A DNA stretch of 5,430 bases, taken from NCBI GenBank assembly GCA_016198885.1, contig JACQHV010000178.1, forward strand, positions 1 to 5,430, in the 5' to 3' direction. The notes under the pieces are model-generated. The model made no database searches and had not been told where the DNA came from. It worked only from the letters and a program-made list of their open reading frames with translations. The translations under genes and the position numbers were made by a program. Shown piece by piece: positions 1 through 5,430 of the stretch; the first letter of the stretch is position 1, and every line of letters begins with the position of its first letter. The DNA is from Gammaproteobacteria bacterium (lineage in GTDB: Bacteria; Pseudomonadota; Gammaproteobacteria; Eutrophobiales; Eutrophobiaceae).

Positions 1-800
1 GCCCGATAGTATTCTCCCCCTGTTGTTTGTGATATGGCCTGGATCAAATGAAAATCAGCATTTTCCGTATAGGCAATGCCGAAAATCTTGATGGCAGATT
101 CTGCTGCATCCGCAGCCAGTTCATCCTTCAGCCATTTGGCCTTTTCCAAATCCTGATCTGTATTACCTGTATCAACGATACCATCAGTCATGAAAATGAT
201 AATTTTTTGTGCCTCTTCCCTGCCATTGGTCTTCAGTTCATAGATGGCCCGTTCAATCCCTGCGGGGCTGTCAGTAAACAGCCCTTTGTAATTAATCTGA
301 TCAAGACTTTGCAGGATTGTTTCCCGCGTTGTATCGCTCATATCAGTCAAAGGAACAGCCAAACGCACAGTTTGATCAAAAATAATGACTGCTATACGTG
401 TTGCATCATCCAGTCCGGCGACGAATTCAACCACCGCCTGCTTGGCAATAAACTGCGGGTCGTTCTTTTTCATGCTGCCGGAGTTATCCAGCACCAGCAC
501 TACGTCCTTGAGGACAGGGGATTCCGCTGTGATTGCATCAATATCTGAAGTGGGAGTTGATTCTGCGGTGATTTCTTCAGTTACTGAAGGAGGTGAAGAT
601 TCAATTATACCTTCGGATATTGGCTGGTCTGTTGCTGTACCAGCTTCCTCTGCCGGTTCAGGTGTGCCTTCGAGTCCTAATGCCTGGACTGCCTCTAAAG
701 CCGGATCAGGTGCTTTGTTTGTGACCTCTTCCTGGGCTAGCAGCGGCCATGATATGAAACACCCTAGCAAACAGAGAAAATATATATTCCGATAAATCAT
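1..800 (-). CDS. Secreted von Willebrand factor A (VWA) domain protein, C-terminus cut by the window edge
   Basis: The minus-strand frame opens at the ATG at 800-798 and runs 266 codons without a stop to the left edge, so the C-terminus is missing. Residues 1-22 form a signal peptide (basic residue R4, hydrophobic core, likely cleavage after LLA before Q23). Residues 23-98 are an acidic, Pro/Ser/Thr/Glu-rich linker with only two lysines and no arginine. From about residue 99 comes a VWA fold: DNSGSM at 105-110 gives the metal-ion-dependent adhesion site (D105, S107, S109), T176 fits the third ligand loop and FMTDG gives D206. Such domains bind ligands through a divalent metal; the partner here is unknown. 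The start is favoured because a stop lies upstream in frame and no other ATG intervenes, although the ribosome binding site is weak. An LLGC sequence at 11-14 resembles a lipobox, but hydrophobicity continues past it. The fold call is firm; the function is not known. Confidence 0.88.
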   Translation of the reverse strand, partial: MIYRNIYFLCLLGCFISWPLLAQEEVTNKAPDPALEAVQALGLEGTPEPAEEAGTATDQPISEGIIESSPPSVTEEITAESTPTSDIDAITAESPVLKDVVLVLDNSGSMKKNDPQFIAKQAVVEFVAGLDDATRIAVIIFDQTVRLAVPLTDMSDTTRETILQSLDQINYKGLFTDSPAGIERAIYELKTNGREEAQKIIIFMTDGIVDTGNTDQDLEKAKWLKDELAADAAESAIKIFGIAYTENADFHLIQAISQTTGGEYYR

Positions 801-829
801 CTTCGCATTATTAGTTTGAATGATAACTC

Positions 830-857
830 TTTATAAGATAACACGTTTTTATGTGTA
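830..857 (-). promoter_or_regulatory. Possible promoter of the VWA gene
   Basis: On the minus strand, TACACA (857-852) and TATAAA (835-830) are 16 bases apart and resemble sigma-70 -35 and -10 boxes with two and one mismatches. Transcription would begin near 823 and leave a leader of roughly 20 bases. The 97-base gap after the sulfurtransferase makes a separate promoter plausible, but AT-rich DNA gives such matches by chance. Confidence 0.28.
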
Positions 858-897
858 TCTGTATTGGATTTATCCTCGGTGACTCAGGAGTTTGCCT

Positions 898-1731
898 TTA
901 TTTCTCACCTGTTGCGACAGGACGCTTGGGGTCTGAACACCACTCACTCCACGAACCGGCATAAAGGCGTGGTGCAGGCAGGCCCGCATGGGCTGCGGCT
1001 AAAAGGTTATGGCAGGCGGTAACCCCTGAGCCACAATAAAATACTGCATTTGCGGCTGACGTATCGCCCAGAACCTCAAGGAATTCCCTGCGCAGTATAT
1101 CAGGGCCTTTGAACAATCCATTACTATCTAGATTATCCTTCCAGAAATGATTGATAGCCCCGGGAATGTGGCCTGCCACCCTGTCCAATGGCTCGGCCTC
1201 GCCCCGGTAACGGACTGGATCACGTGAATCTATCAGTAATTCAACAGCGGTCAACTTATCGACGGTAACCAGCCAATTTCTTCTGGCTTGCCCCTGGAAA
1301 TTGCCCGGCTCATTTATTTCCTCACCAGGGGCCGTTGGCAATCCATCCTTTTGCCACTCTGGCCAACCGCCATCCAGTACGGCAATCGCGTCATGCCCCA
1401 TATATCGCAACATCCACCATAACCTGGCGGCAAAGGAGCCACTAGCGTTGTCATAGGCCACCACCTGGGCACCTTGGGAAATACCTAAACGATGAAACAA
1501 TGAATGCATGGCTTGGGGTGTAGGTAATGGATGGCGCCCACAATCCGGTACCGGTGGACCACTGAGATCGGTGAGCAAATCTGCGTAAACAGCACCCGGG
1601 ATATGGGCAATCAGATATTGATTTCGACCAGCCTTCTTGTCCATAAGATCATAGCGGCAATCAACAATGACCCAATCCTTTGATTCAAGATATTCATTTA
1701 ATAATGCAACGTCAACTAACGTGGTAAACAT
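898..1731 (-). CDS. sseA: Two-domain sulfurtransferase, 3-mercaptopyruvate sulfurtransferase type (SseA-like)
   Basis: This 277-residue protein has the full length of tandem-rhodanese sulfurtransferases, cytoplasmic enzymes that move sulfane sulfur from 3-mercaptopyruvate or thiosulfate to thiols or cyanide through a cysteine persulfide. The first, non-catalytic rhodanese domain covers about residues 5-125 and contains AHIPGA at 42-47. The catalytic domain covers about 155-270, with DSRDPVRYRGE at 168-178, GHIPGA at 187-192 and the active-site loop CGSGVTAC at 233-240, where C233 is the persulfide cysteine. The loop reads CGSGVT as in E. coli SseA rather than the CRKGVT of classical thiosulfate sulfurtransferases, which favours mercaptopyruvate as donor. 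YAGSWSEW at 257-264 is the usual C-terminal signature. There is no signal peptide. The ATG at 1731 places the first rhodanese domain right at the N-terminus, as usual, though no good Shine-Dalgarno precedes it. The symbol is given by similarity; substrate preference is untested. Confidence 0.9.
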   Translation of the reverse strand: MFTTLVDVALLNEYLESKDWVIVDCRYDLMDKKAGRNQYLIAHIPGAVYADLLTDLSGPPVPDCGRHPLPTPQAMHSLFHRLGISQGAQVVAYDNASGSFAARLWWMLRYMGHDAIAVLDGGWPEWQKDGLPTAPGEEINEPGNFQGQARRNWLVTVDKLTAVELLIDSRDPVRYRGEAEPLDRVAGHIPGAINHFWKDNLDSNGLFKGPDILRREFLEVLGDTSAANAVFYCGSGVTACHNLLAAAHAGLPAPRLYAGSWSEWCSDPKRPVATGEK

Positions 1732-1765
1732 ATTTATTGGAAGAGGATTACAGCCAATTTCTTTA

Positions 1766-1771
1766 ATTATA
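1766..1771 (-). promoter_or_regulatory. Possible -10 box of the sulfurtransferase gene
   Basis: A perfect TATAAT reads on the minus strand at 1771-1766, about 35 bases upstream of the sulfurtransferase ATG, in the roughly 100-base gap after the SDR gene. No good -35 box lies 16-18 bases upstream (best is TCATGG at 17), so it would be a weak or activator-dependent promoter. It suggests the sulfurtransferase can be expressed separately from the upstream four-gene cluster. Confidence 0.35.
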
Positions 1772-1833
1772 GATTAATTATTTGAGTGCCATGATTGATA
1801 ATACTCATCGAATCAAATTTGTATCTGAGTCAA

Positions 1834-2622
1834 TTATTGATTTTGTTGTTGTGTTGGCCTGACCACCTGTTCAAAAATGAATGTATTGAAAGATCTGGGC
1901 TGTAAACGGGTTGAAAAACTGGCAAATTTGTTAAAGAGACCGGGAACGACAACATTGGATTTACCTAGCTTGTCCAGGGCGAGACGCACGACAGGTCCTG
2001 TATCCATGGCCAGAAAATCATTGATCCTCGCAAGCGTTTGAATTTCTGTTCTTGTAAACCCCGGACATAATGCCAATACATCCACACCATGATCTTTTAA
2101 TTCAACGGCAAGACCTTCAGCCAGCATCAAGTCATAAGACTCGGAGGCACAGTAATTCGCCCAGCGGGGTACGGACGCAAATGCTACTGTGGAGGCAAGG
2201 AAAATTATTCCGCCTCTTTTGCGATCCCGCATTTGTTTTCCGAGTTCATGTGCCAGCATCAGCGTCGCACGACAATTGACATGTAAAAGCTTCAATTCAA
2301 CATTAAGATCGTTGTCGATGAATGGTCCCGTATTTATTAAACCTGCGTTATTAATCAATAATCCGATCTCAAGATTTGTAATTGAGTTTTTGATCCGGGA
2401 CAAAAAGTCATCTTTTGAAAGATCGATGGCGACAACCTTCGCTTCTATCGAATGCTTGTTGATGAGTCCCCGGGCAAGAATATTTAATCTGTCTTCTCTT
2501 CTGGCAACTAGAATTAAATTCAGGCCTTTTTCTGCAAGCTGATGCGCAAACTCCGTACCGATGCCTGAAGAAGCGCCGGTAATCAGCGCCCAGGGACCAT
2601 ACCTGAGTTTAAATATACTCAT
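1834..2622 (-). CDS. Short-chain dehydrogenase/reductase (DltE-like, COG0300 type) with altered catalytic lysine
   Basis: The 262-residue protein is a classical-length SDR with a Rossmann fold for NAD(P)(H). Visible motifs are the nucleotide-binding TGASSGIG at 15-22, R41-R42 after the second strand (suggesting NADPH), the D67-L68 adenine-contacting pair, NNAG at 91-94, the structural N116, the catalytic S144 and Y157, and the PGFTRTE loop at 187-193. The motif that should read YxxxK is YCASE: position 161 is Glu (GAG, 2142-2140) where the catalytic lysine normally sits. The hydrophobic C-terminus with VVPGLFNK at 225-232 is typical of COG0300 oxidoreductases, many of which act on lipid-like carbonyls or alcohols. 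A GGAGG lies 10 bases before the ATG. The gene follows the alpha/beta hydrolase by 42 bases and is the last member of the apparent operon. The substrate is unknown, and activity is doubtful if Glu161 is real. Confidence 0.92.
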   Translation of the reverse strand: MSIFKLRYGPWALITGASSGIGTEFAHQLAEKGLNLILVARREDRLNILARGLINKHSIEAKVVAIDLSKDDFLSRIKNSITNLEIGLLINNAGLINTGPFIDNDLNVELKLLHVNCRATLMLAHELGKQMRDRKRGGIIFLASTVAFASVPRWANYCASESYDLMLAEGLAVELKDHGVDVLALCPGFTRTEIQTLARINDFLAMDTGPVVRLALDKLGKSNVVVPGLFNKFASFSTRLQPRSFNTFIFEQVVRPTQQQNQ

Positions 2623-2632
2623 TATATATAAA

Positions 2633-2637
2633 CCTCC
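2633..2637 (-). promoter_or_regulatory. Ribosome binding site of the SDR gene
   Basis: GGAGG on the minus strand sits 10 bases before the ATG at 2622, separated by an A/T-only spacer. The spacing is slightly long but usable, and the site supports this start. Confidence 0.75.
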
Positions 2638-2664
2638 ATTAGATTAATGTTGATCATATCAGTA

Positions 2665-3618
2665 TCAGGAGGATGCGAATTCCAGAATGAGCCGCGAAAC
2701 CTGGTTTGGCGCATCCAATGACATGAAATGACTGGCGTTGCTGACGATTTCTGTTTTAACACCCGGAATACCGCGCTGATTTGCTTTACGTTCTGCCTCG
2801 TTTGACCAATCTTTTTCACCATAAATTAAAAGTACGGGAATATTGATATTCCTGTACTCCTGTCTCGCCTTGTCCCATGCAGCGGCATTTCTGATCAATG
2901 ACAAAAAGGCCTTGTAATGTCCGGGACGACAACCTGTTTTATAAAGTTCTTCAAGTAATGCCTTTGGTAATGCATCCGGTGTGAAGACCCCACCTTCAAA
3001 AATTTTTTTCTCGATCATCAGGTTTCGCATCCGCATCACGGTTTCTCCCATGATCGGTATCTTCGACAGGCTGAAAATCAAATTGGCAATACCTGAACTT
3101 CTCTGGAGGCCACCACCGGAACCATAATCATATGGATTTATTGAAATGACTTTTTTGATTCTTTTGTTATGTCTTGATGCAAGCACCAAAGGGATTGTAC
3201 CGCCGATCGAAATGCCTGCAACAACCGCATCCTTGATATCAAGCGCCTCCAGAAAATCCGCGGCTGCTTCGATAAAAACATCCGGTTTTAATGGAATCCC
3301 GGGTATATCCGACCATCCATGCCCGGGATAATCGAAGGCATATATCTTAAAATGTTTGGATAGCTCCGGTAATACTTTCTGGAAGATATCCAGTTGTGTC
3401 CTGAGCGTATGCAACAGTACCAGTGGTTGTCCTGTACCCGCTGTAATGTAACGGAGTTTATTACCCTTGACTTCAATATATTTAATTGGAATTTCAGGGG
3501 CCCAGGACAGCTTTTCTGGTGCAACTGGTTTTGGCCTCAATTCTTCAACGACATACGAAACTATTATCGGGGCAAGACAAAAAACAACTGCCAAAATGAT
3601 CAATACAGTGGTATTCAT
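2665..3618 (-). CDS. Membrane-anchored alpha/beta hydrolase
   Basis: The 317-residue protein begins with one hydrophobic helix (about residues 4-24) followed by EELRPKP. It looks like an uncleaved N-terminal anchor; which side of the membrane the enzyme faces is not clear. The alpha/beta-hydrolase fold follows from about residue 45. The nucleophile elbow is GISIG at 135-139 with S137, the probable acid is D270 in YGEKD, and the histidine is H297 in NASHF, giving a complete Ser-Asp-His triad in the usual order. DYPGHGWSD at 96-104 is the typical strand-4 loop. The oxyanion-hole motif, usually HG, is HT (H70-T71). A cap region lies around 170-250. Such enzymes hydrolyse esters, lactones or related bonds; the substrate cannot be named. 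GAGGT lies 7 bases before the ATG. The gene sits between the small membrane protein (27-base gap) and the SDR (42-base gap), consistent with cotranslation in one operon acting at the membrane. Confidence 0.92.
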   Translation of the reverse strand: MNTTVLIILAVVFCLAPIIVSYVVEELRPKPVAPEKLSWAPEIPIKYIEVKGNKLRYITAGTGQPLVLLHTLRTQLDIFQKVLPELSKHFKIYAFDYPGHGWSDIPGIPLKPDVFIEAAADFLEALDIKDAVVAGISIGGTIPLVLASRHNKRIKKVISINPYDYGSGGGLQRSSGIANLIFSLSKIPIMGETVMRMRNLMIEKKIFEGGVFTPDALPKALLEELYKTGCRPGHYKAFLSLIRNAAAWDKARQEYRNINIPVLLIYGEKDWSNEAERKANQRGIPGVKTEIVSNASHFMSLDAPNQVSRLILEFASS

Positions 3619-3625
3619 TGCAATT

Positions 3626-3630
3626 ACCTC
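3626..3630 (-). promoter_or_regulatory. Ribosome binding site of the alpha/beta hydrolase gene
   Basis: GAGGT on the minus strand ends 7 bases before the ATG at 3618. It lies in the 27-base gap after the membrane-protein stop and supports this start. Confidence 0.7.
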
Positions 3631-3645
3631 GCTGATTTAAAACAG

Positions 3646-4026
3646 TTATAGATAATCCAGTAATCTGACTTCACGCAAAGACCATAATGTGCCTGTTACG
3701 CCAATACCTACTACCCCCATCATAAAATATAAAAATGGAAAACCGCCGATGATGCCTACCACAAATAACACGATGATAATAAAGGTTCTGATAATGACAG
3801 TGCCAAGCACCATCTCTTCAATTTTCTTTTGCCAGATCCTGAATGTGATCAACGTGAGACAGAGTAAAAACATACCTGTCAGGTGAACAAATGGCCCTTC
3901 ATCCGCCATGGCAGCGTCAAAACCTATCAAGGGGATGACTAATCTGGGGATGAACAATAACGGTAATCCGAGTAACGCTGTATAAGCTGCAATATAGAGT
4001 TGCCAATAAAATGCTTGTCTAGGCAT
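3646..4026 (-). CDS. Small four-helix integral membrane protein of unknown function
   Basis: I do not recognise the family. The 126-residue product (starting MPRQAFYWQL) is almost wholly hydrophobic. Predicted membrane helices are about 8-26 (possibly extending to 36), 46-64, 75-94 and 96-115. A short charged loop, WQKKIEE at 65-71, separates helices 2 and 3, and the tail SLREVRLLDYL is polar and charged. No catalytic, heme or metal motif is evident. An in-frame ATG at 4077 would add 17 residues, but the ATG at 4026 is preferred. It has a strong GAAGGAGG five bases upstream, it removes an overlap with the preceding gene, and the extra residues are charged and not membrane-like. The gene begins 28 bases after the iron-sulfur/SCP2 stop, which points to a shared transcript. 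It could be a membrane partner or anchor for the neighbouring enzymes; that is inference from position only. Confidence 0.85.
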   Translation of the reverse strand: MPRQAFYWQLYIAAYTALLGLPLLFIPRLVIPLIGFDAAMADEGPFVHLTGMFLLCLTLITFRIWQKKIEEMVLGTVIIRTFIIIVLFVVGIIGGFPFLYFMMGVVGIGVTGTLWSLREVRLLDYL

Positions 4027-4031
4027 ATATA

Positions 4032-4036
4032 CCTCC
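4032..4036 (-). promoter_or_regulatory. Strong ribosome binding site deciding the membrane-protein start
   Basis: GGAGG, within the longer purine run AAGAAGAAGGAGG, ends five bases before the ATG at 4026. It is the best Shine-Dalgarno in the window and argues for this start over the in-frame ATG at 4077, which lies inside the preceding gene and has no comparable site. Confidence 0.85.
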
Positions 4037-4054
4037 TTCTTCTTGATAACTATT

Positions 4055-5314
4055 TCATGATGGGCAACAGCTTCCAAAGGCCAGTAACAACCTTGGTGAA
4101 CCCTTTAACCTTACCTTCCTGAAAAGCAACGCCCATATAATATTCATTTCACCGGCAAGAAACTTAAGCCAGCTTTGACTATCAGCTGTTACCTTTAAAT
4201 CAGCACTACCGAAATGTCCAAGTTCAACATGAAGTGATTTATTTTGAATAATTACAGTCGCCTGCATCACTTCCTTTCCGGTAAATGTAAAATGATATGT
4301 AGCATTCAAACCGGCAGATTTTTGCGGTTGAAAAACCAGTGGCAACCCGCCAAGAAACTGTTTAATTGTCCCCACGCGTATACCATTTCCGACACGCCTG
4401 ATCTTTTTATGCGGGAAACGGCGTTTGGCATGTGCCTCCGCATCAGAATCTGGTATTACGTAAAGCGGTTCTTCCCTTTCCTGCAACGGGCTCAGCACCT
4501 GCTTCATATATTTCGGTTTATTTTCAAGATACGGTCCAATCACATCTTCTCCGGCCGGACAGACCGCCATACAGTAGGCCGATTTATAATTTGCGCCATA
4601 TGACAAACTCTGCCACAGGGATACTGTTTCTGTGTCTTCAATTCTTTCGCGGTAATCTCTGGCGTCCCTGCTTTCAACAATATTTTCAACCCAATCCGTA
4701 AAACCACCCATAAACTCGCGATAATTATGGGTATAACATGCCGAGAAATTAAAGTGCCCGTCCGATCCAATTGCACCAACAGGACACGCAGCAACACAAA
4801 GTTTGCATTCGAGACAGGGGTTATAATCAAGGGGCTTGCTGGTCTCGGATATTTCCTGATCAATCAGAATGGTCCCCAACAAGATGAAATTTCCAAACTT
4901 TGGATGGATCACATTTCTGTGGATACCCATCATTCCCAGGCTGGCTGCAACAGCGATGGGTTTGTGTGAGATCGTCCAGATCTTTCCAGGAAATTGATTC
5001 ATCTCCATTGGGAAACCCACGGACGGATTAATCGCCCTAATTCCATGACATTCAAGTTGAAAAACAATTTTTCTGGCTACTTCATTGGTTTTATCACCCA
5101 CATGATGAAATTCAAGATTCGCAATTGAGCGAGCGGGGCTGCGAATGGGTTCACGATTCATCCGGCAAACGAAACTGATTAACGCCTTTGTGCCGGGGAA
5201 AACCTTGAGGATGTCTTCCCTTTGCTCATCAATCTCAGACCTGTTGATACCAACAAATCCAACATCATCGGCCCCGGTATCCAGGCACAGTTGTTTGAGC
5301 CAGGCGGCCTCCAA
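4055..5314 (-). CDS. QueG-like double-[4Fe-4S] protein fused to a C-terminal SCP2 lipid-binding domain (5' end probably frameshifted)
   Basis: Numbered from the TTG at 5314, 419 residues are readable. Residues 1-165 resemble the N-terminal catalytic part of epoxyqueuosine reductase (QueG) relatives, with GADDVGF at 14-20, FPMEM at 101-105 and LGMMGIHRN at 126-134 near GNFILLGTILID, which matches the GWxGKHT...LGE region of QueG. Residues 167-178 are a ferredoxin motif, CLECKLCVAACP (C167, C170, C173, C177). C193 and C248/C252 (YCMAVCP) would complete a second cluster, but the first cysteine of the QueG CxxCxxxCP is Ser245. Residues about 315-412 match an SCP2 fold: YHFTFTG at 340-346, an HVELGHFGSADLKV stretch at 362-375, the FLAGEM helix and the closing RLKGSPRLLLAF. 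It is probably a soluble or peripheral redox enzyme or electron carrier handling a hydrophobic ligand. It is unlikely to be true QueG: the C-terminal domain is wrong and no queuosine gene is near. The TTG is poorly supported as a start because a better N-terminus lies in another frame. Confidence 0.85.
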   Translation of the reverse strand: MEAAWLKQLCLDTGADDVGFVGINRSEIDEQREDILKVFPGTKALISFVCRMNREPIRSPARSIANLEFHHVGDKTNEVARKIVFQLECHGIRAINPSVGFPMEMNQFPGKIWTISHKPIAVAASLGMMGIHRNVIHPKFGNFILLGTILIDQEISETSKPLDYNPCLECKLCVAACPVGAIGSDGHFNFSACYTHNYREFMGGFTDWVENIVESRDARDYRERIEDTETVSLWQSLSYGANYKSAYCMAVCPAGEDVIGPYLENKPKYMKQVLSPLQEREEPLYVIPDSDAEAHAKRRFPHKKIRRVGNGIRVGTIKQFLGGLPLVFQPQKSAGLNATYHFTFTGKEVMQATVIIQNKSLHVELGHFGSADLKVTADSQSWLKFLAGEMNIIWALLFRKVRLKGSPRLLLAFGSCCPS

Positions 5315-5321
5315 TATGGCA

Positions 5322-5430
5322 GGGGCATTGTTCCTGCCTTTTCAACATTCTGCAGGTGTTGAAGATAGCGGATGACTGTCGGATGGCTATTTAGTACTTT
5401 CAACTGGTACAACTCACTAAGTGTATATAC
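5322..5430 (-). CDS. Probable N-terminal segment of the iron-sulfur/SCP2 gene, in another frame and cut by the window edge
   Basis: From the right edge a minus-strand frame is open for 36 codons and encodes a plausible amphipathic N-terminus (NSHPTVIRYLQHLQ at residues 14-27, then EKAGTMP). It reaches a run of four C at 5325-5322. Inserting one C there joins it to the downstream frame as GTMPPAILEAAWLKQLC with no stop between. In the downstream frame itself a TGA lies just upstream (around 5343-5345), so the ORF from the TTG at 5314 cannot extend. No ATG starts this frame inside the window; a TTG at 5412 is possible, but the frame is open to the edge and the real start may lie outside. The cause could be a true one-base deletion or a homopolymer sequencing error. 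Less likely, the segment is the end of a separate upstream gene. Confidence 0.55.

Larger units (their letters stand above)
1834..5430 (-). other. Probable four-gene operon: iron-sulfur/SCP2 protein, membrane protein, hydrolase, SDR
   Basis: Four same-strand genes are separated by 28, 27 and 42 bases, each gap containing a Shine-Dalgarno and no recognisable terminator. After the SDR the spacing jumps to about 100 bases with a TATAAT, which marks the likely end of the unit. The promoter must lie beyond the right edge. The mix of an SCP2 domain, membrane anchors, a hydrolase and an oxidoreductase suggests a pathway on a hydrophobic substrate; this is inference from content. Confidence 0.65.

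Noticed and set aside
759..770. Lipobox (LLGC at residues 11-14) in the VWA protein
   Set aside because: The hydrophobic segment continues beyond the cysteine to LLA-Q, so ordinary signal peptidase I cleavage fits better. The lipoprotein option is not excluded.
48..795. Plus-strand open frames opposite the VWA gene
   Set aside because: They lie wholly opposite a minus-strand gene with a signal peptide and intact VWA motifs. Their translations show no recognisable domain.
858..897. Terminator after the sulfurtransferase gene
   Set aside because: Only weak short inverted repeats (ACTC/GAGT, TCCT/AGGA) occur, without a following T run.
1828..1833. TTGACT just after the SDR stop as a -35 box
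   Set aside because: No -10-like hexamer lies 16-18 bases downstream; the nearest candidate, TATTAT, is 24 bases away.
4027..4077. N-terminal extension of the small membrane protein from the ATG at 4077
   Set aside because: It overlaps the preceding gene, and the extra residues are charged. The ATG at 4026 has a far better Shine-Dalgarno.
4055..5314. Calling the iron-sulfur protein QueG itself
   Set aside because: It has an SCP2 domain instead of the QueG C-terminal repeats, lacks one cluster cysteine, and sits with no queuosine or tRNA-modification genes.
5179..5321. Continuation of the upstream N-terminal frame past the C run
   Set aside because: Beyond 5322 that frame loses any family resemblance, while the other frame carries the QueG-like motifs. 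Only the part upstream of the run is treated as real.

Overview
The window looks like bacterial chromosome, most likely proteobacterial and tentatively gammaproteobacterial. It has moderate, slightly AT-leaning base composition, GGAGG-type ribosome binding sites, and an SseA-type 3-mercaptopyruvate sulfurtransferase. The taxon is an inference; no rRNA, tRNA or diagnostic marker is present. All six genes lie on the minus strand, so transcription runs from the right edge to the left. I found no RNA gene, CRISPR array, transposon or convincing terminator.

Right to centre (5430 to 1834) is a compact four-gene cluster with gaps of 27 to 42 bases, very probably one operon. It starts with a QueG-like double-[4Fe-4S] iron-sulfur protein that carries a C-terminal SCP2 (sterol-carrier/lipid-binding) domain. 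Then come a small four-helix membrane protein, a membrane-anchored alpha/beta hydrolase and a short-chain dehydrogenase/reductase (SDR) of the DltE-like (COG0300) type. An iron-sulfur redox enzyme with a hydrophobic-ligand domain, an anchored hydrolase and an SDR together suggest processing of a lipid or other hydrophobic substrate at the membrane. The substrate cannot be read from the sequence.

Left part (1831 to 1) holds two genes spaced about 100 bases apart, each with a possible promoter of its own. One is a two-domain sulfurtransferase with the CGSGVTAC active-site loop. The other is a secreted or periplasmic von Willebrand factor A (VWA) protein with an intact metal site, cut by the left edge.

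Three things stand out. The iron-sulfur/SCP2 gene appears frameshifted near its 5' end at a run of four C (5322-5325), with the missing N-terminal part readable in another frame to the window edge. The SDR has glutamate where the catalytic lysine of YxxxK should be. The iron-sulfur protein lacks one of the eight cluster cysteines of QueG. The first two could each be a single-base change, so either the operon is decaying or the sequence has local errors. The third would need at least two base changes and is more likely a family trait.
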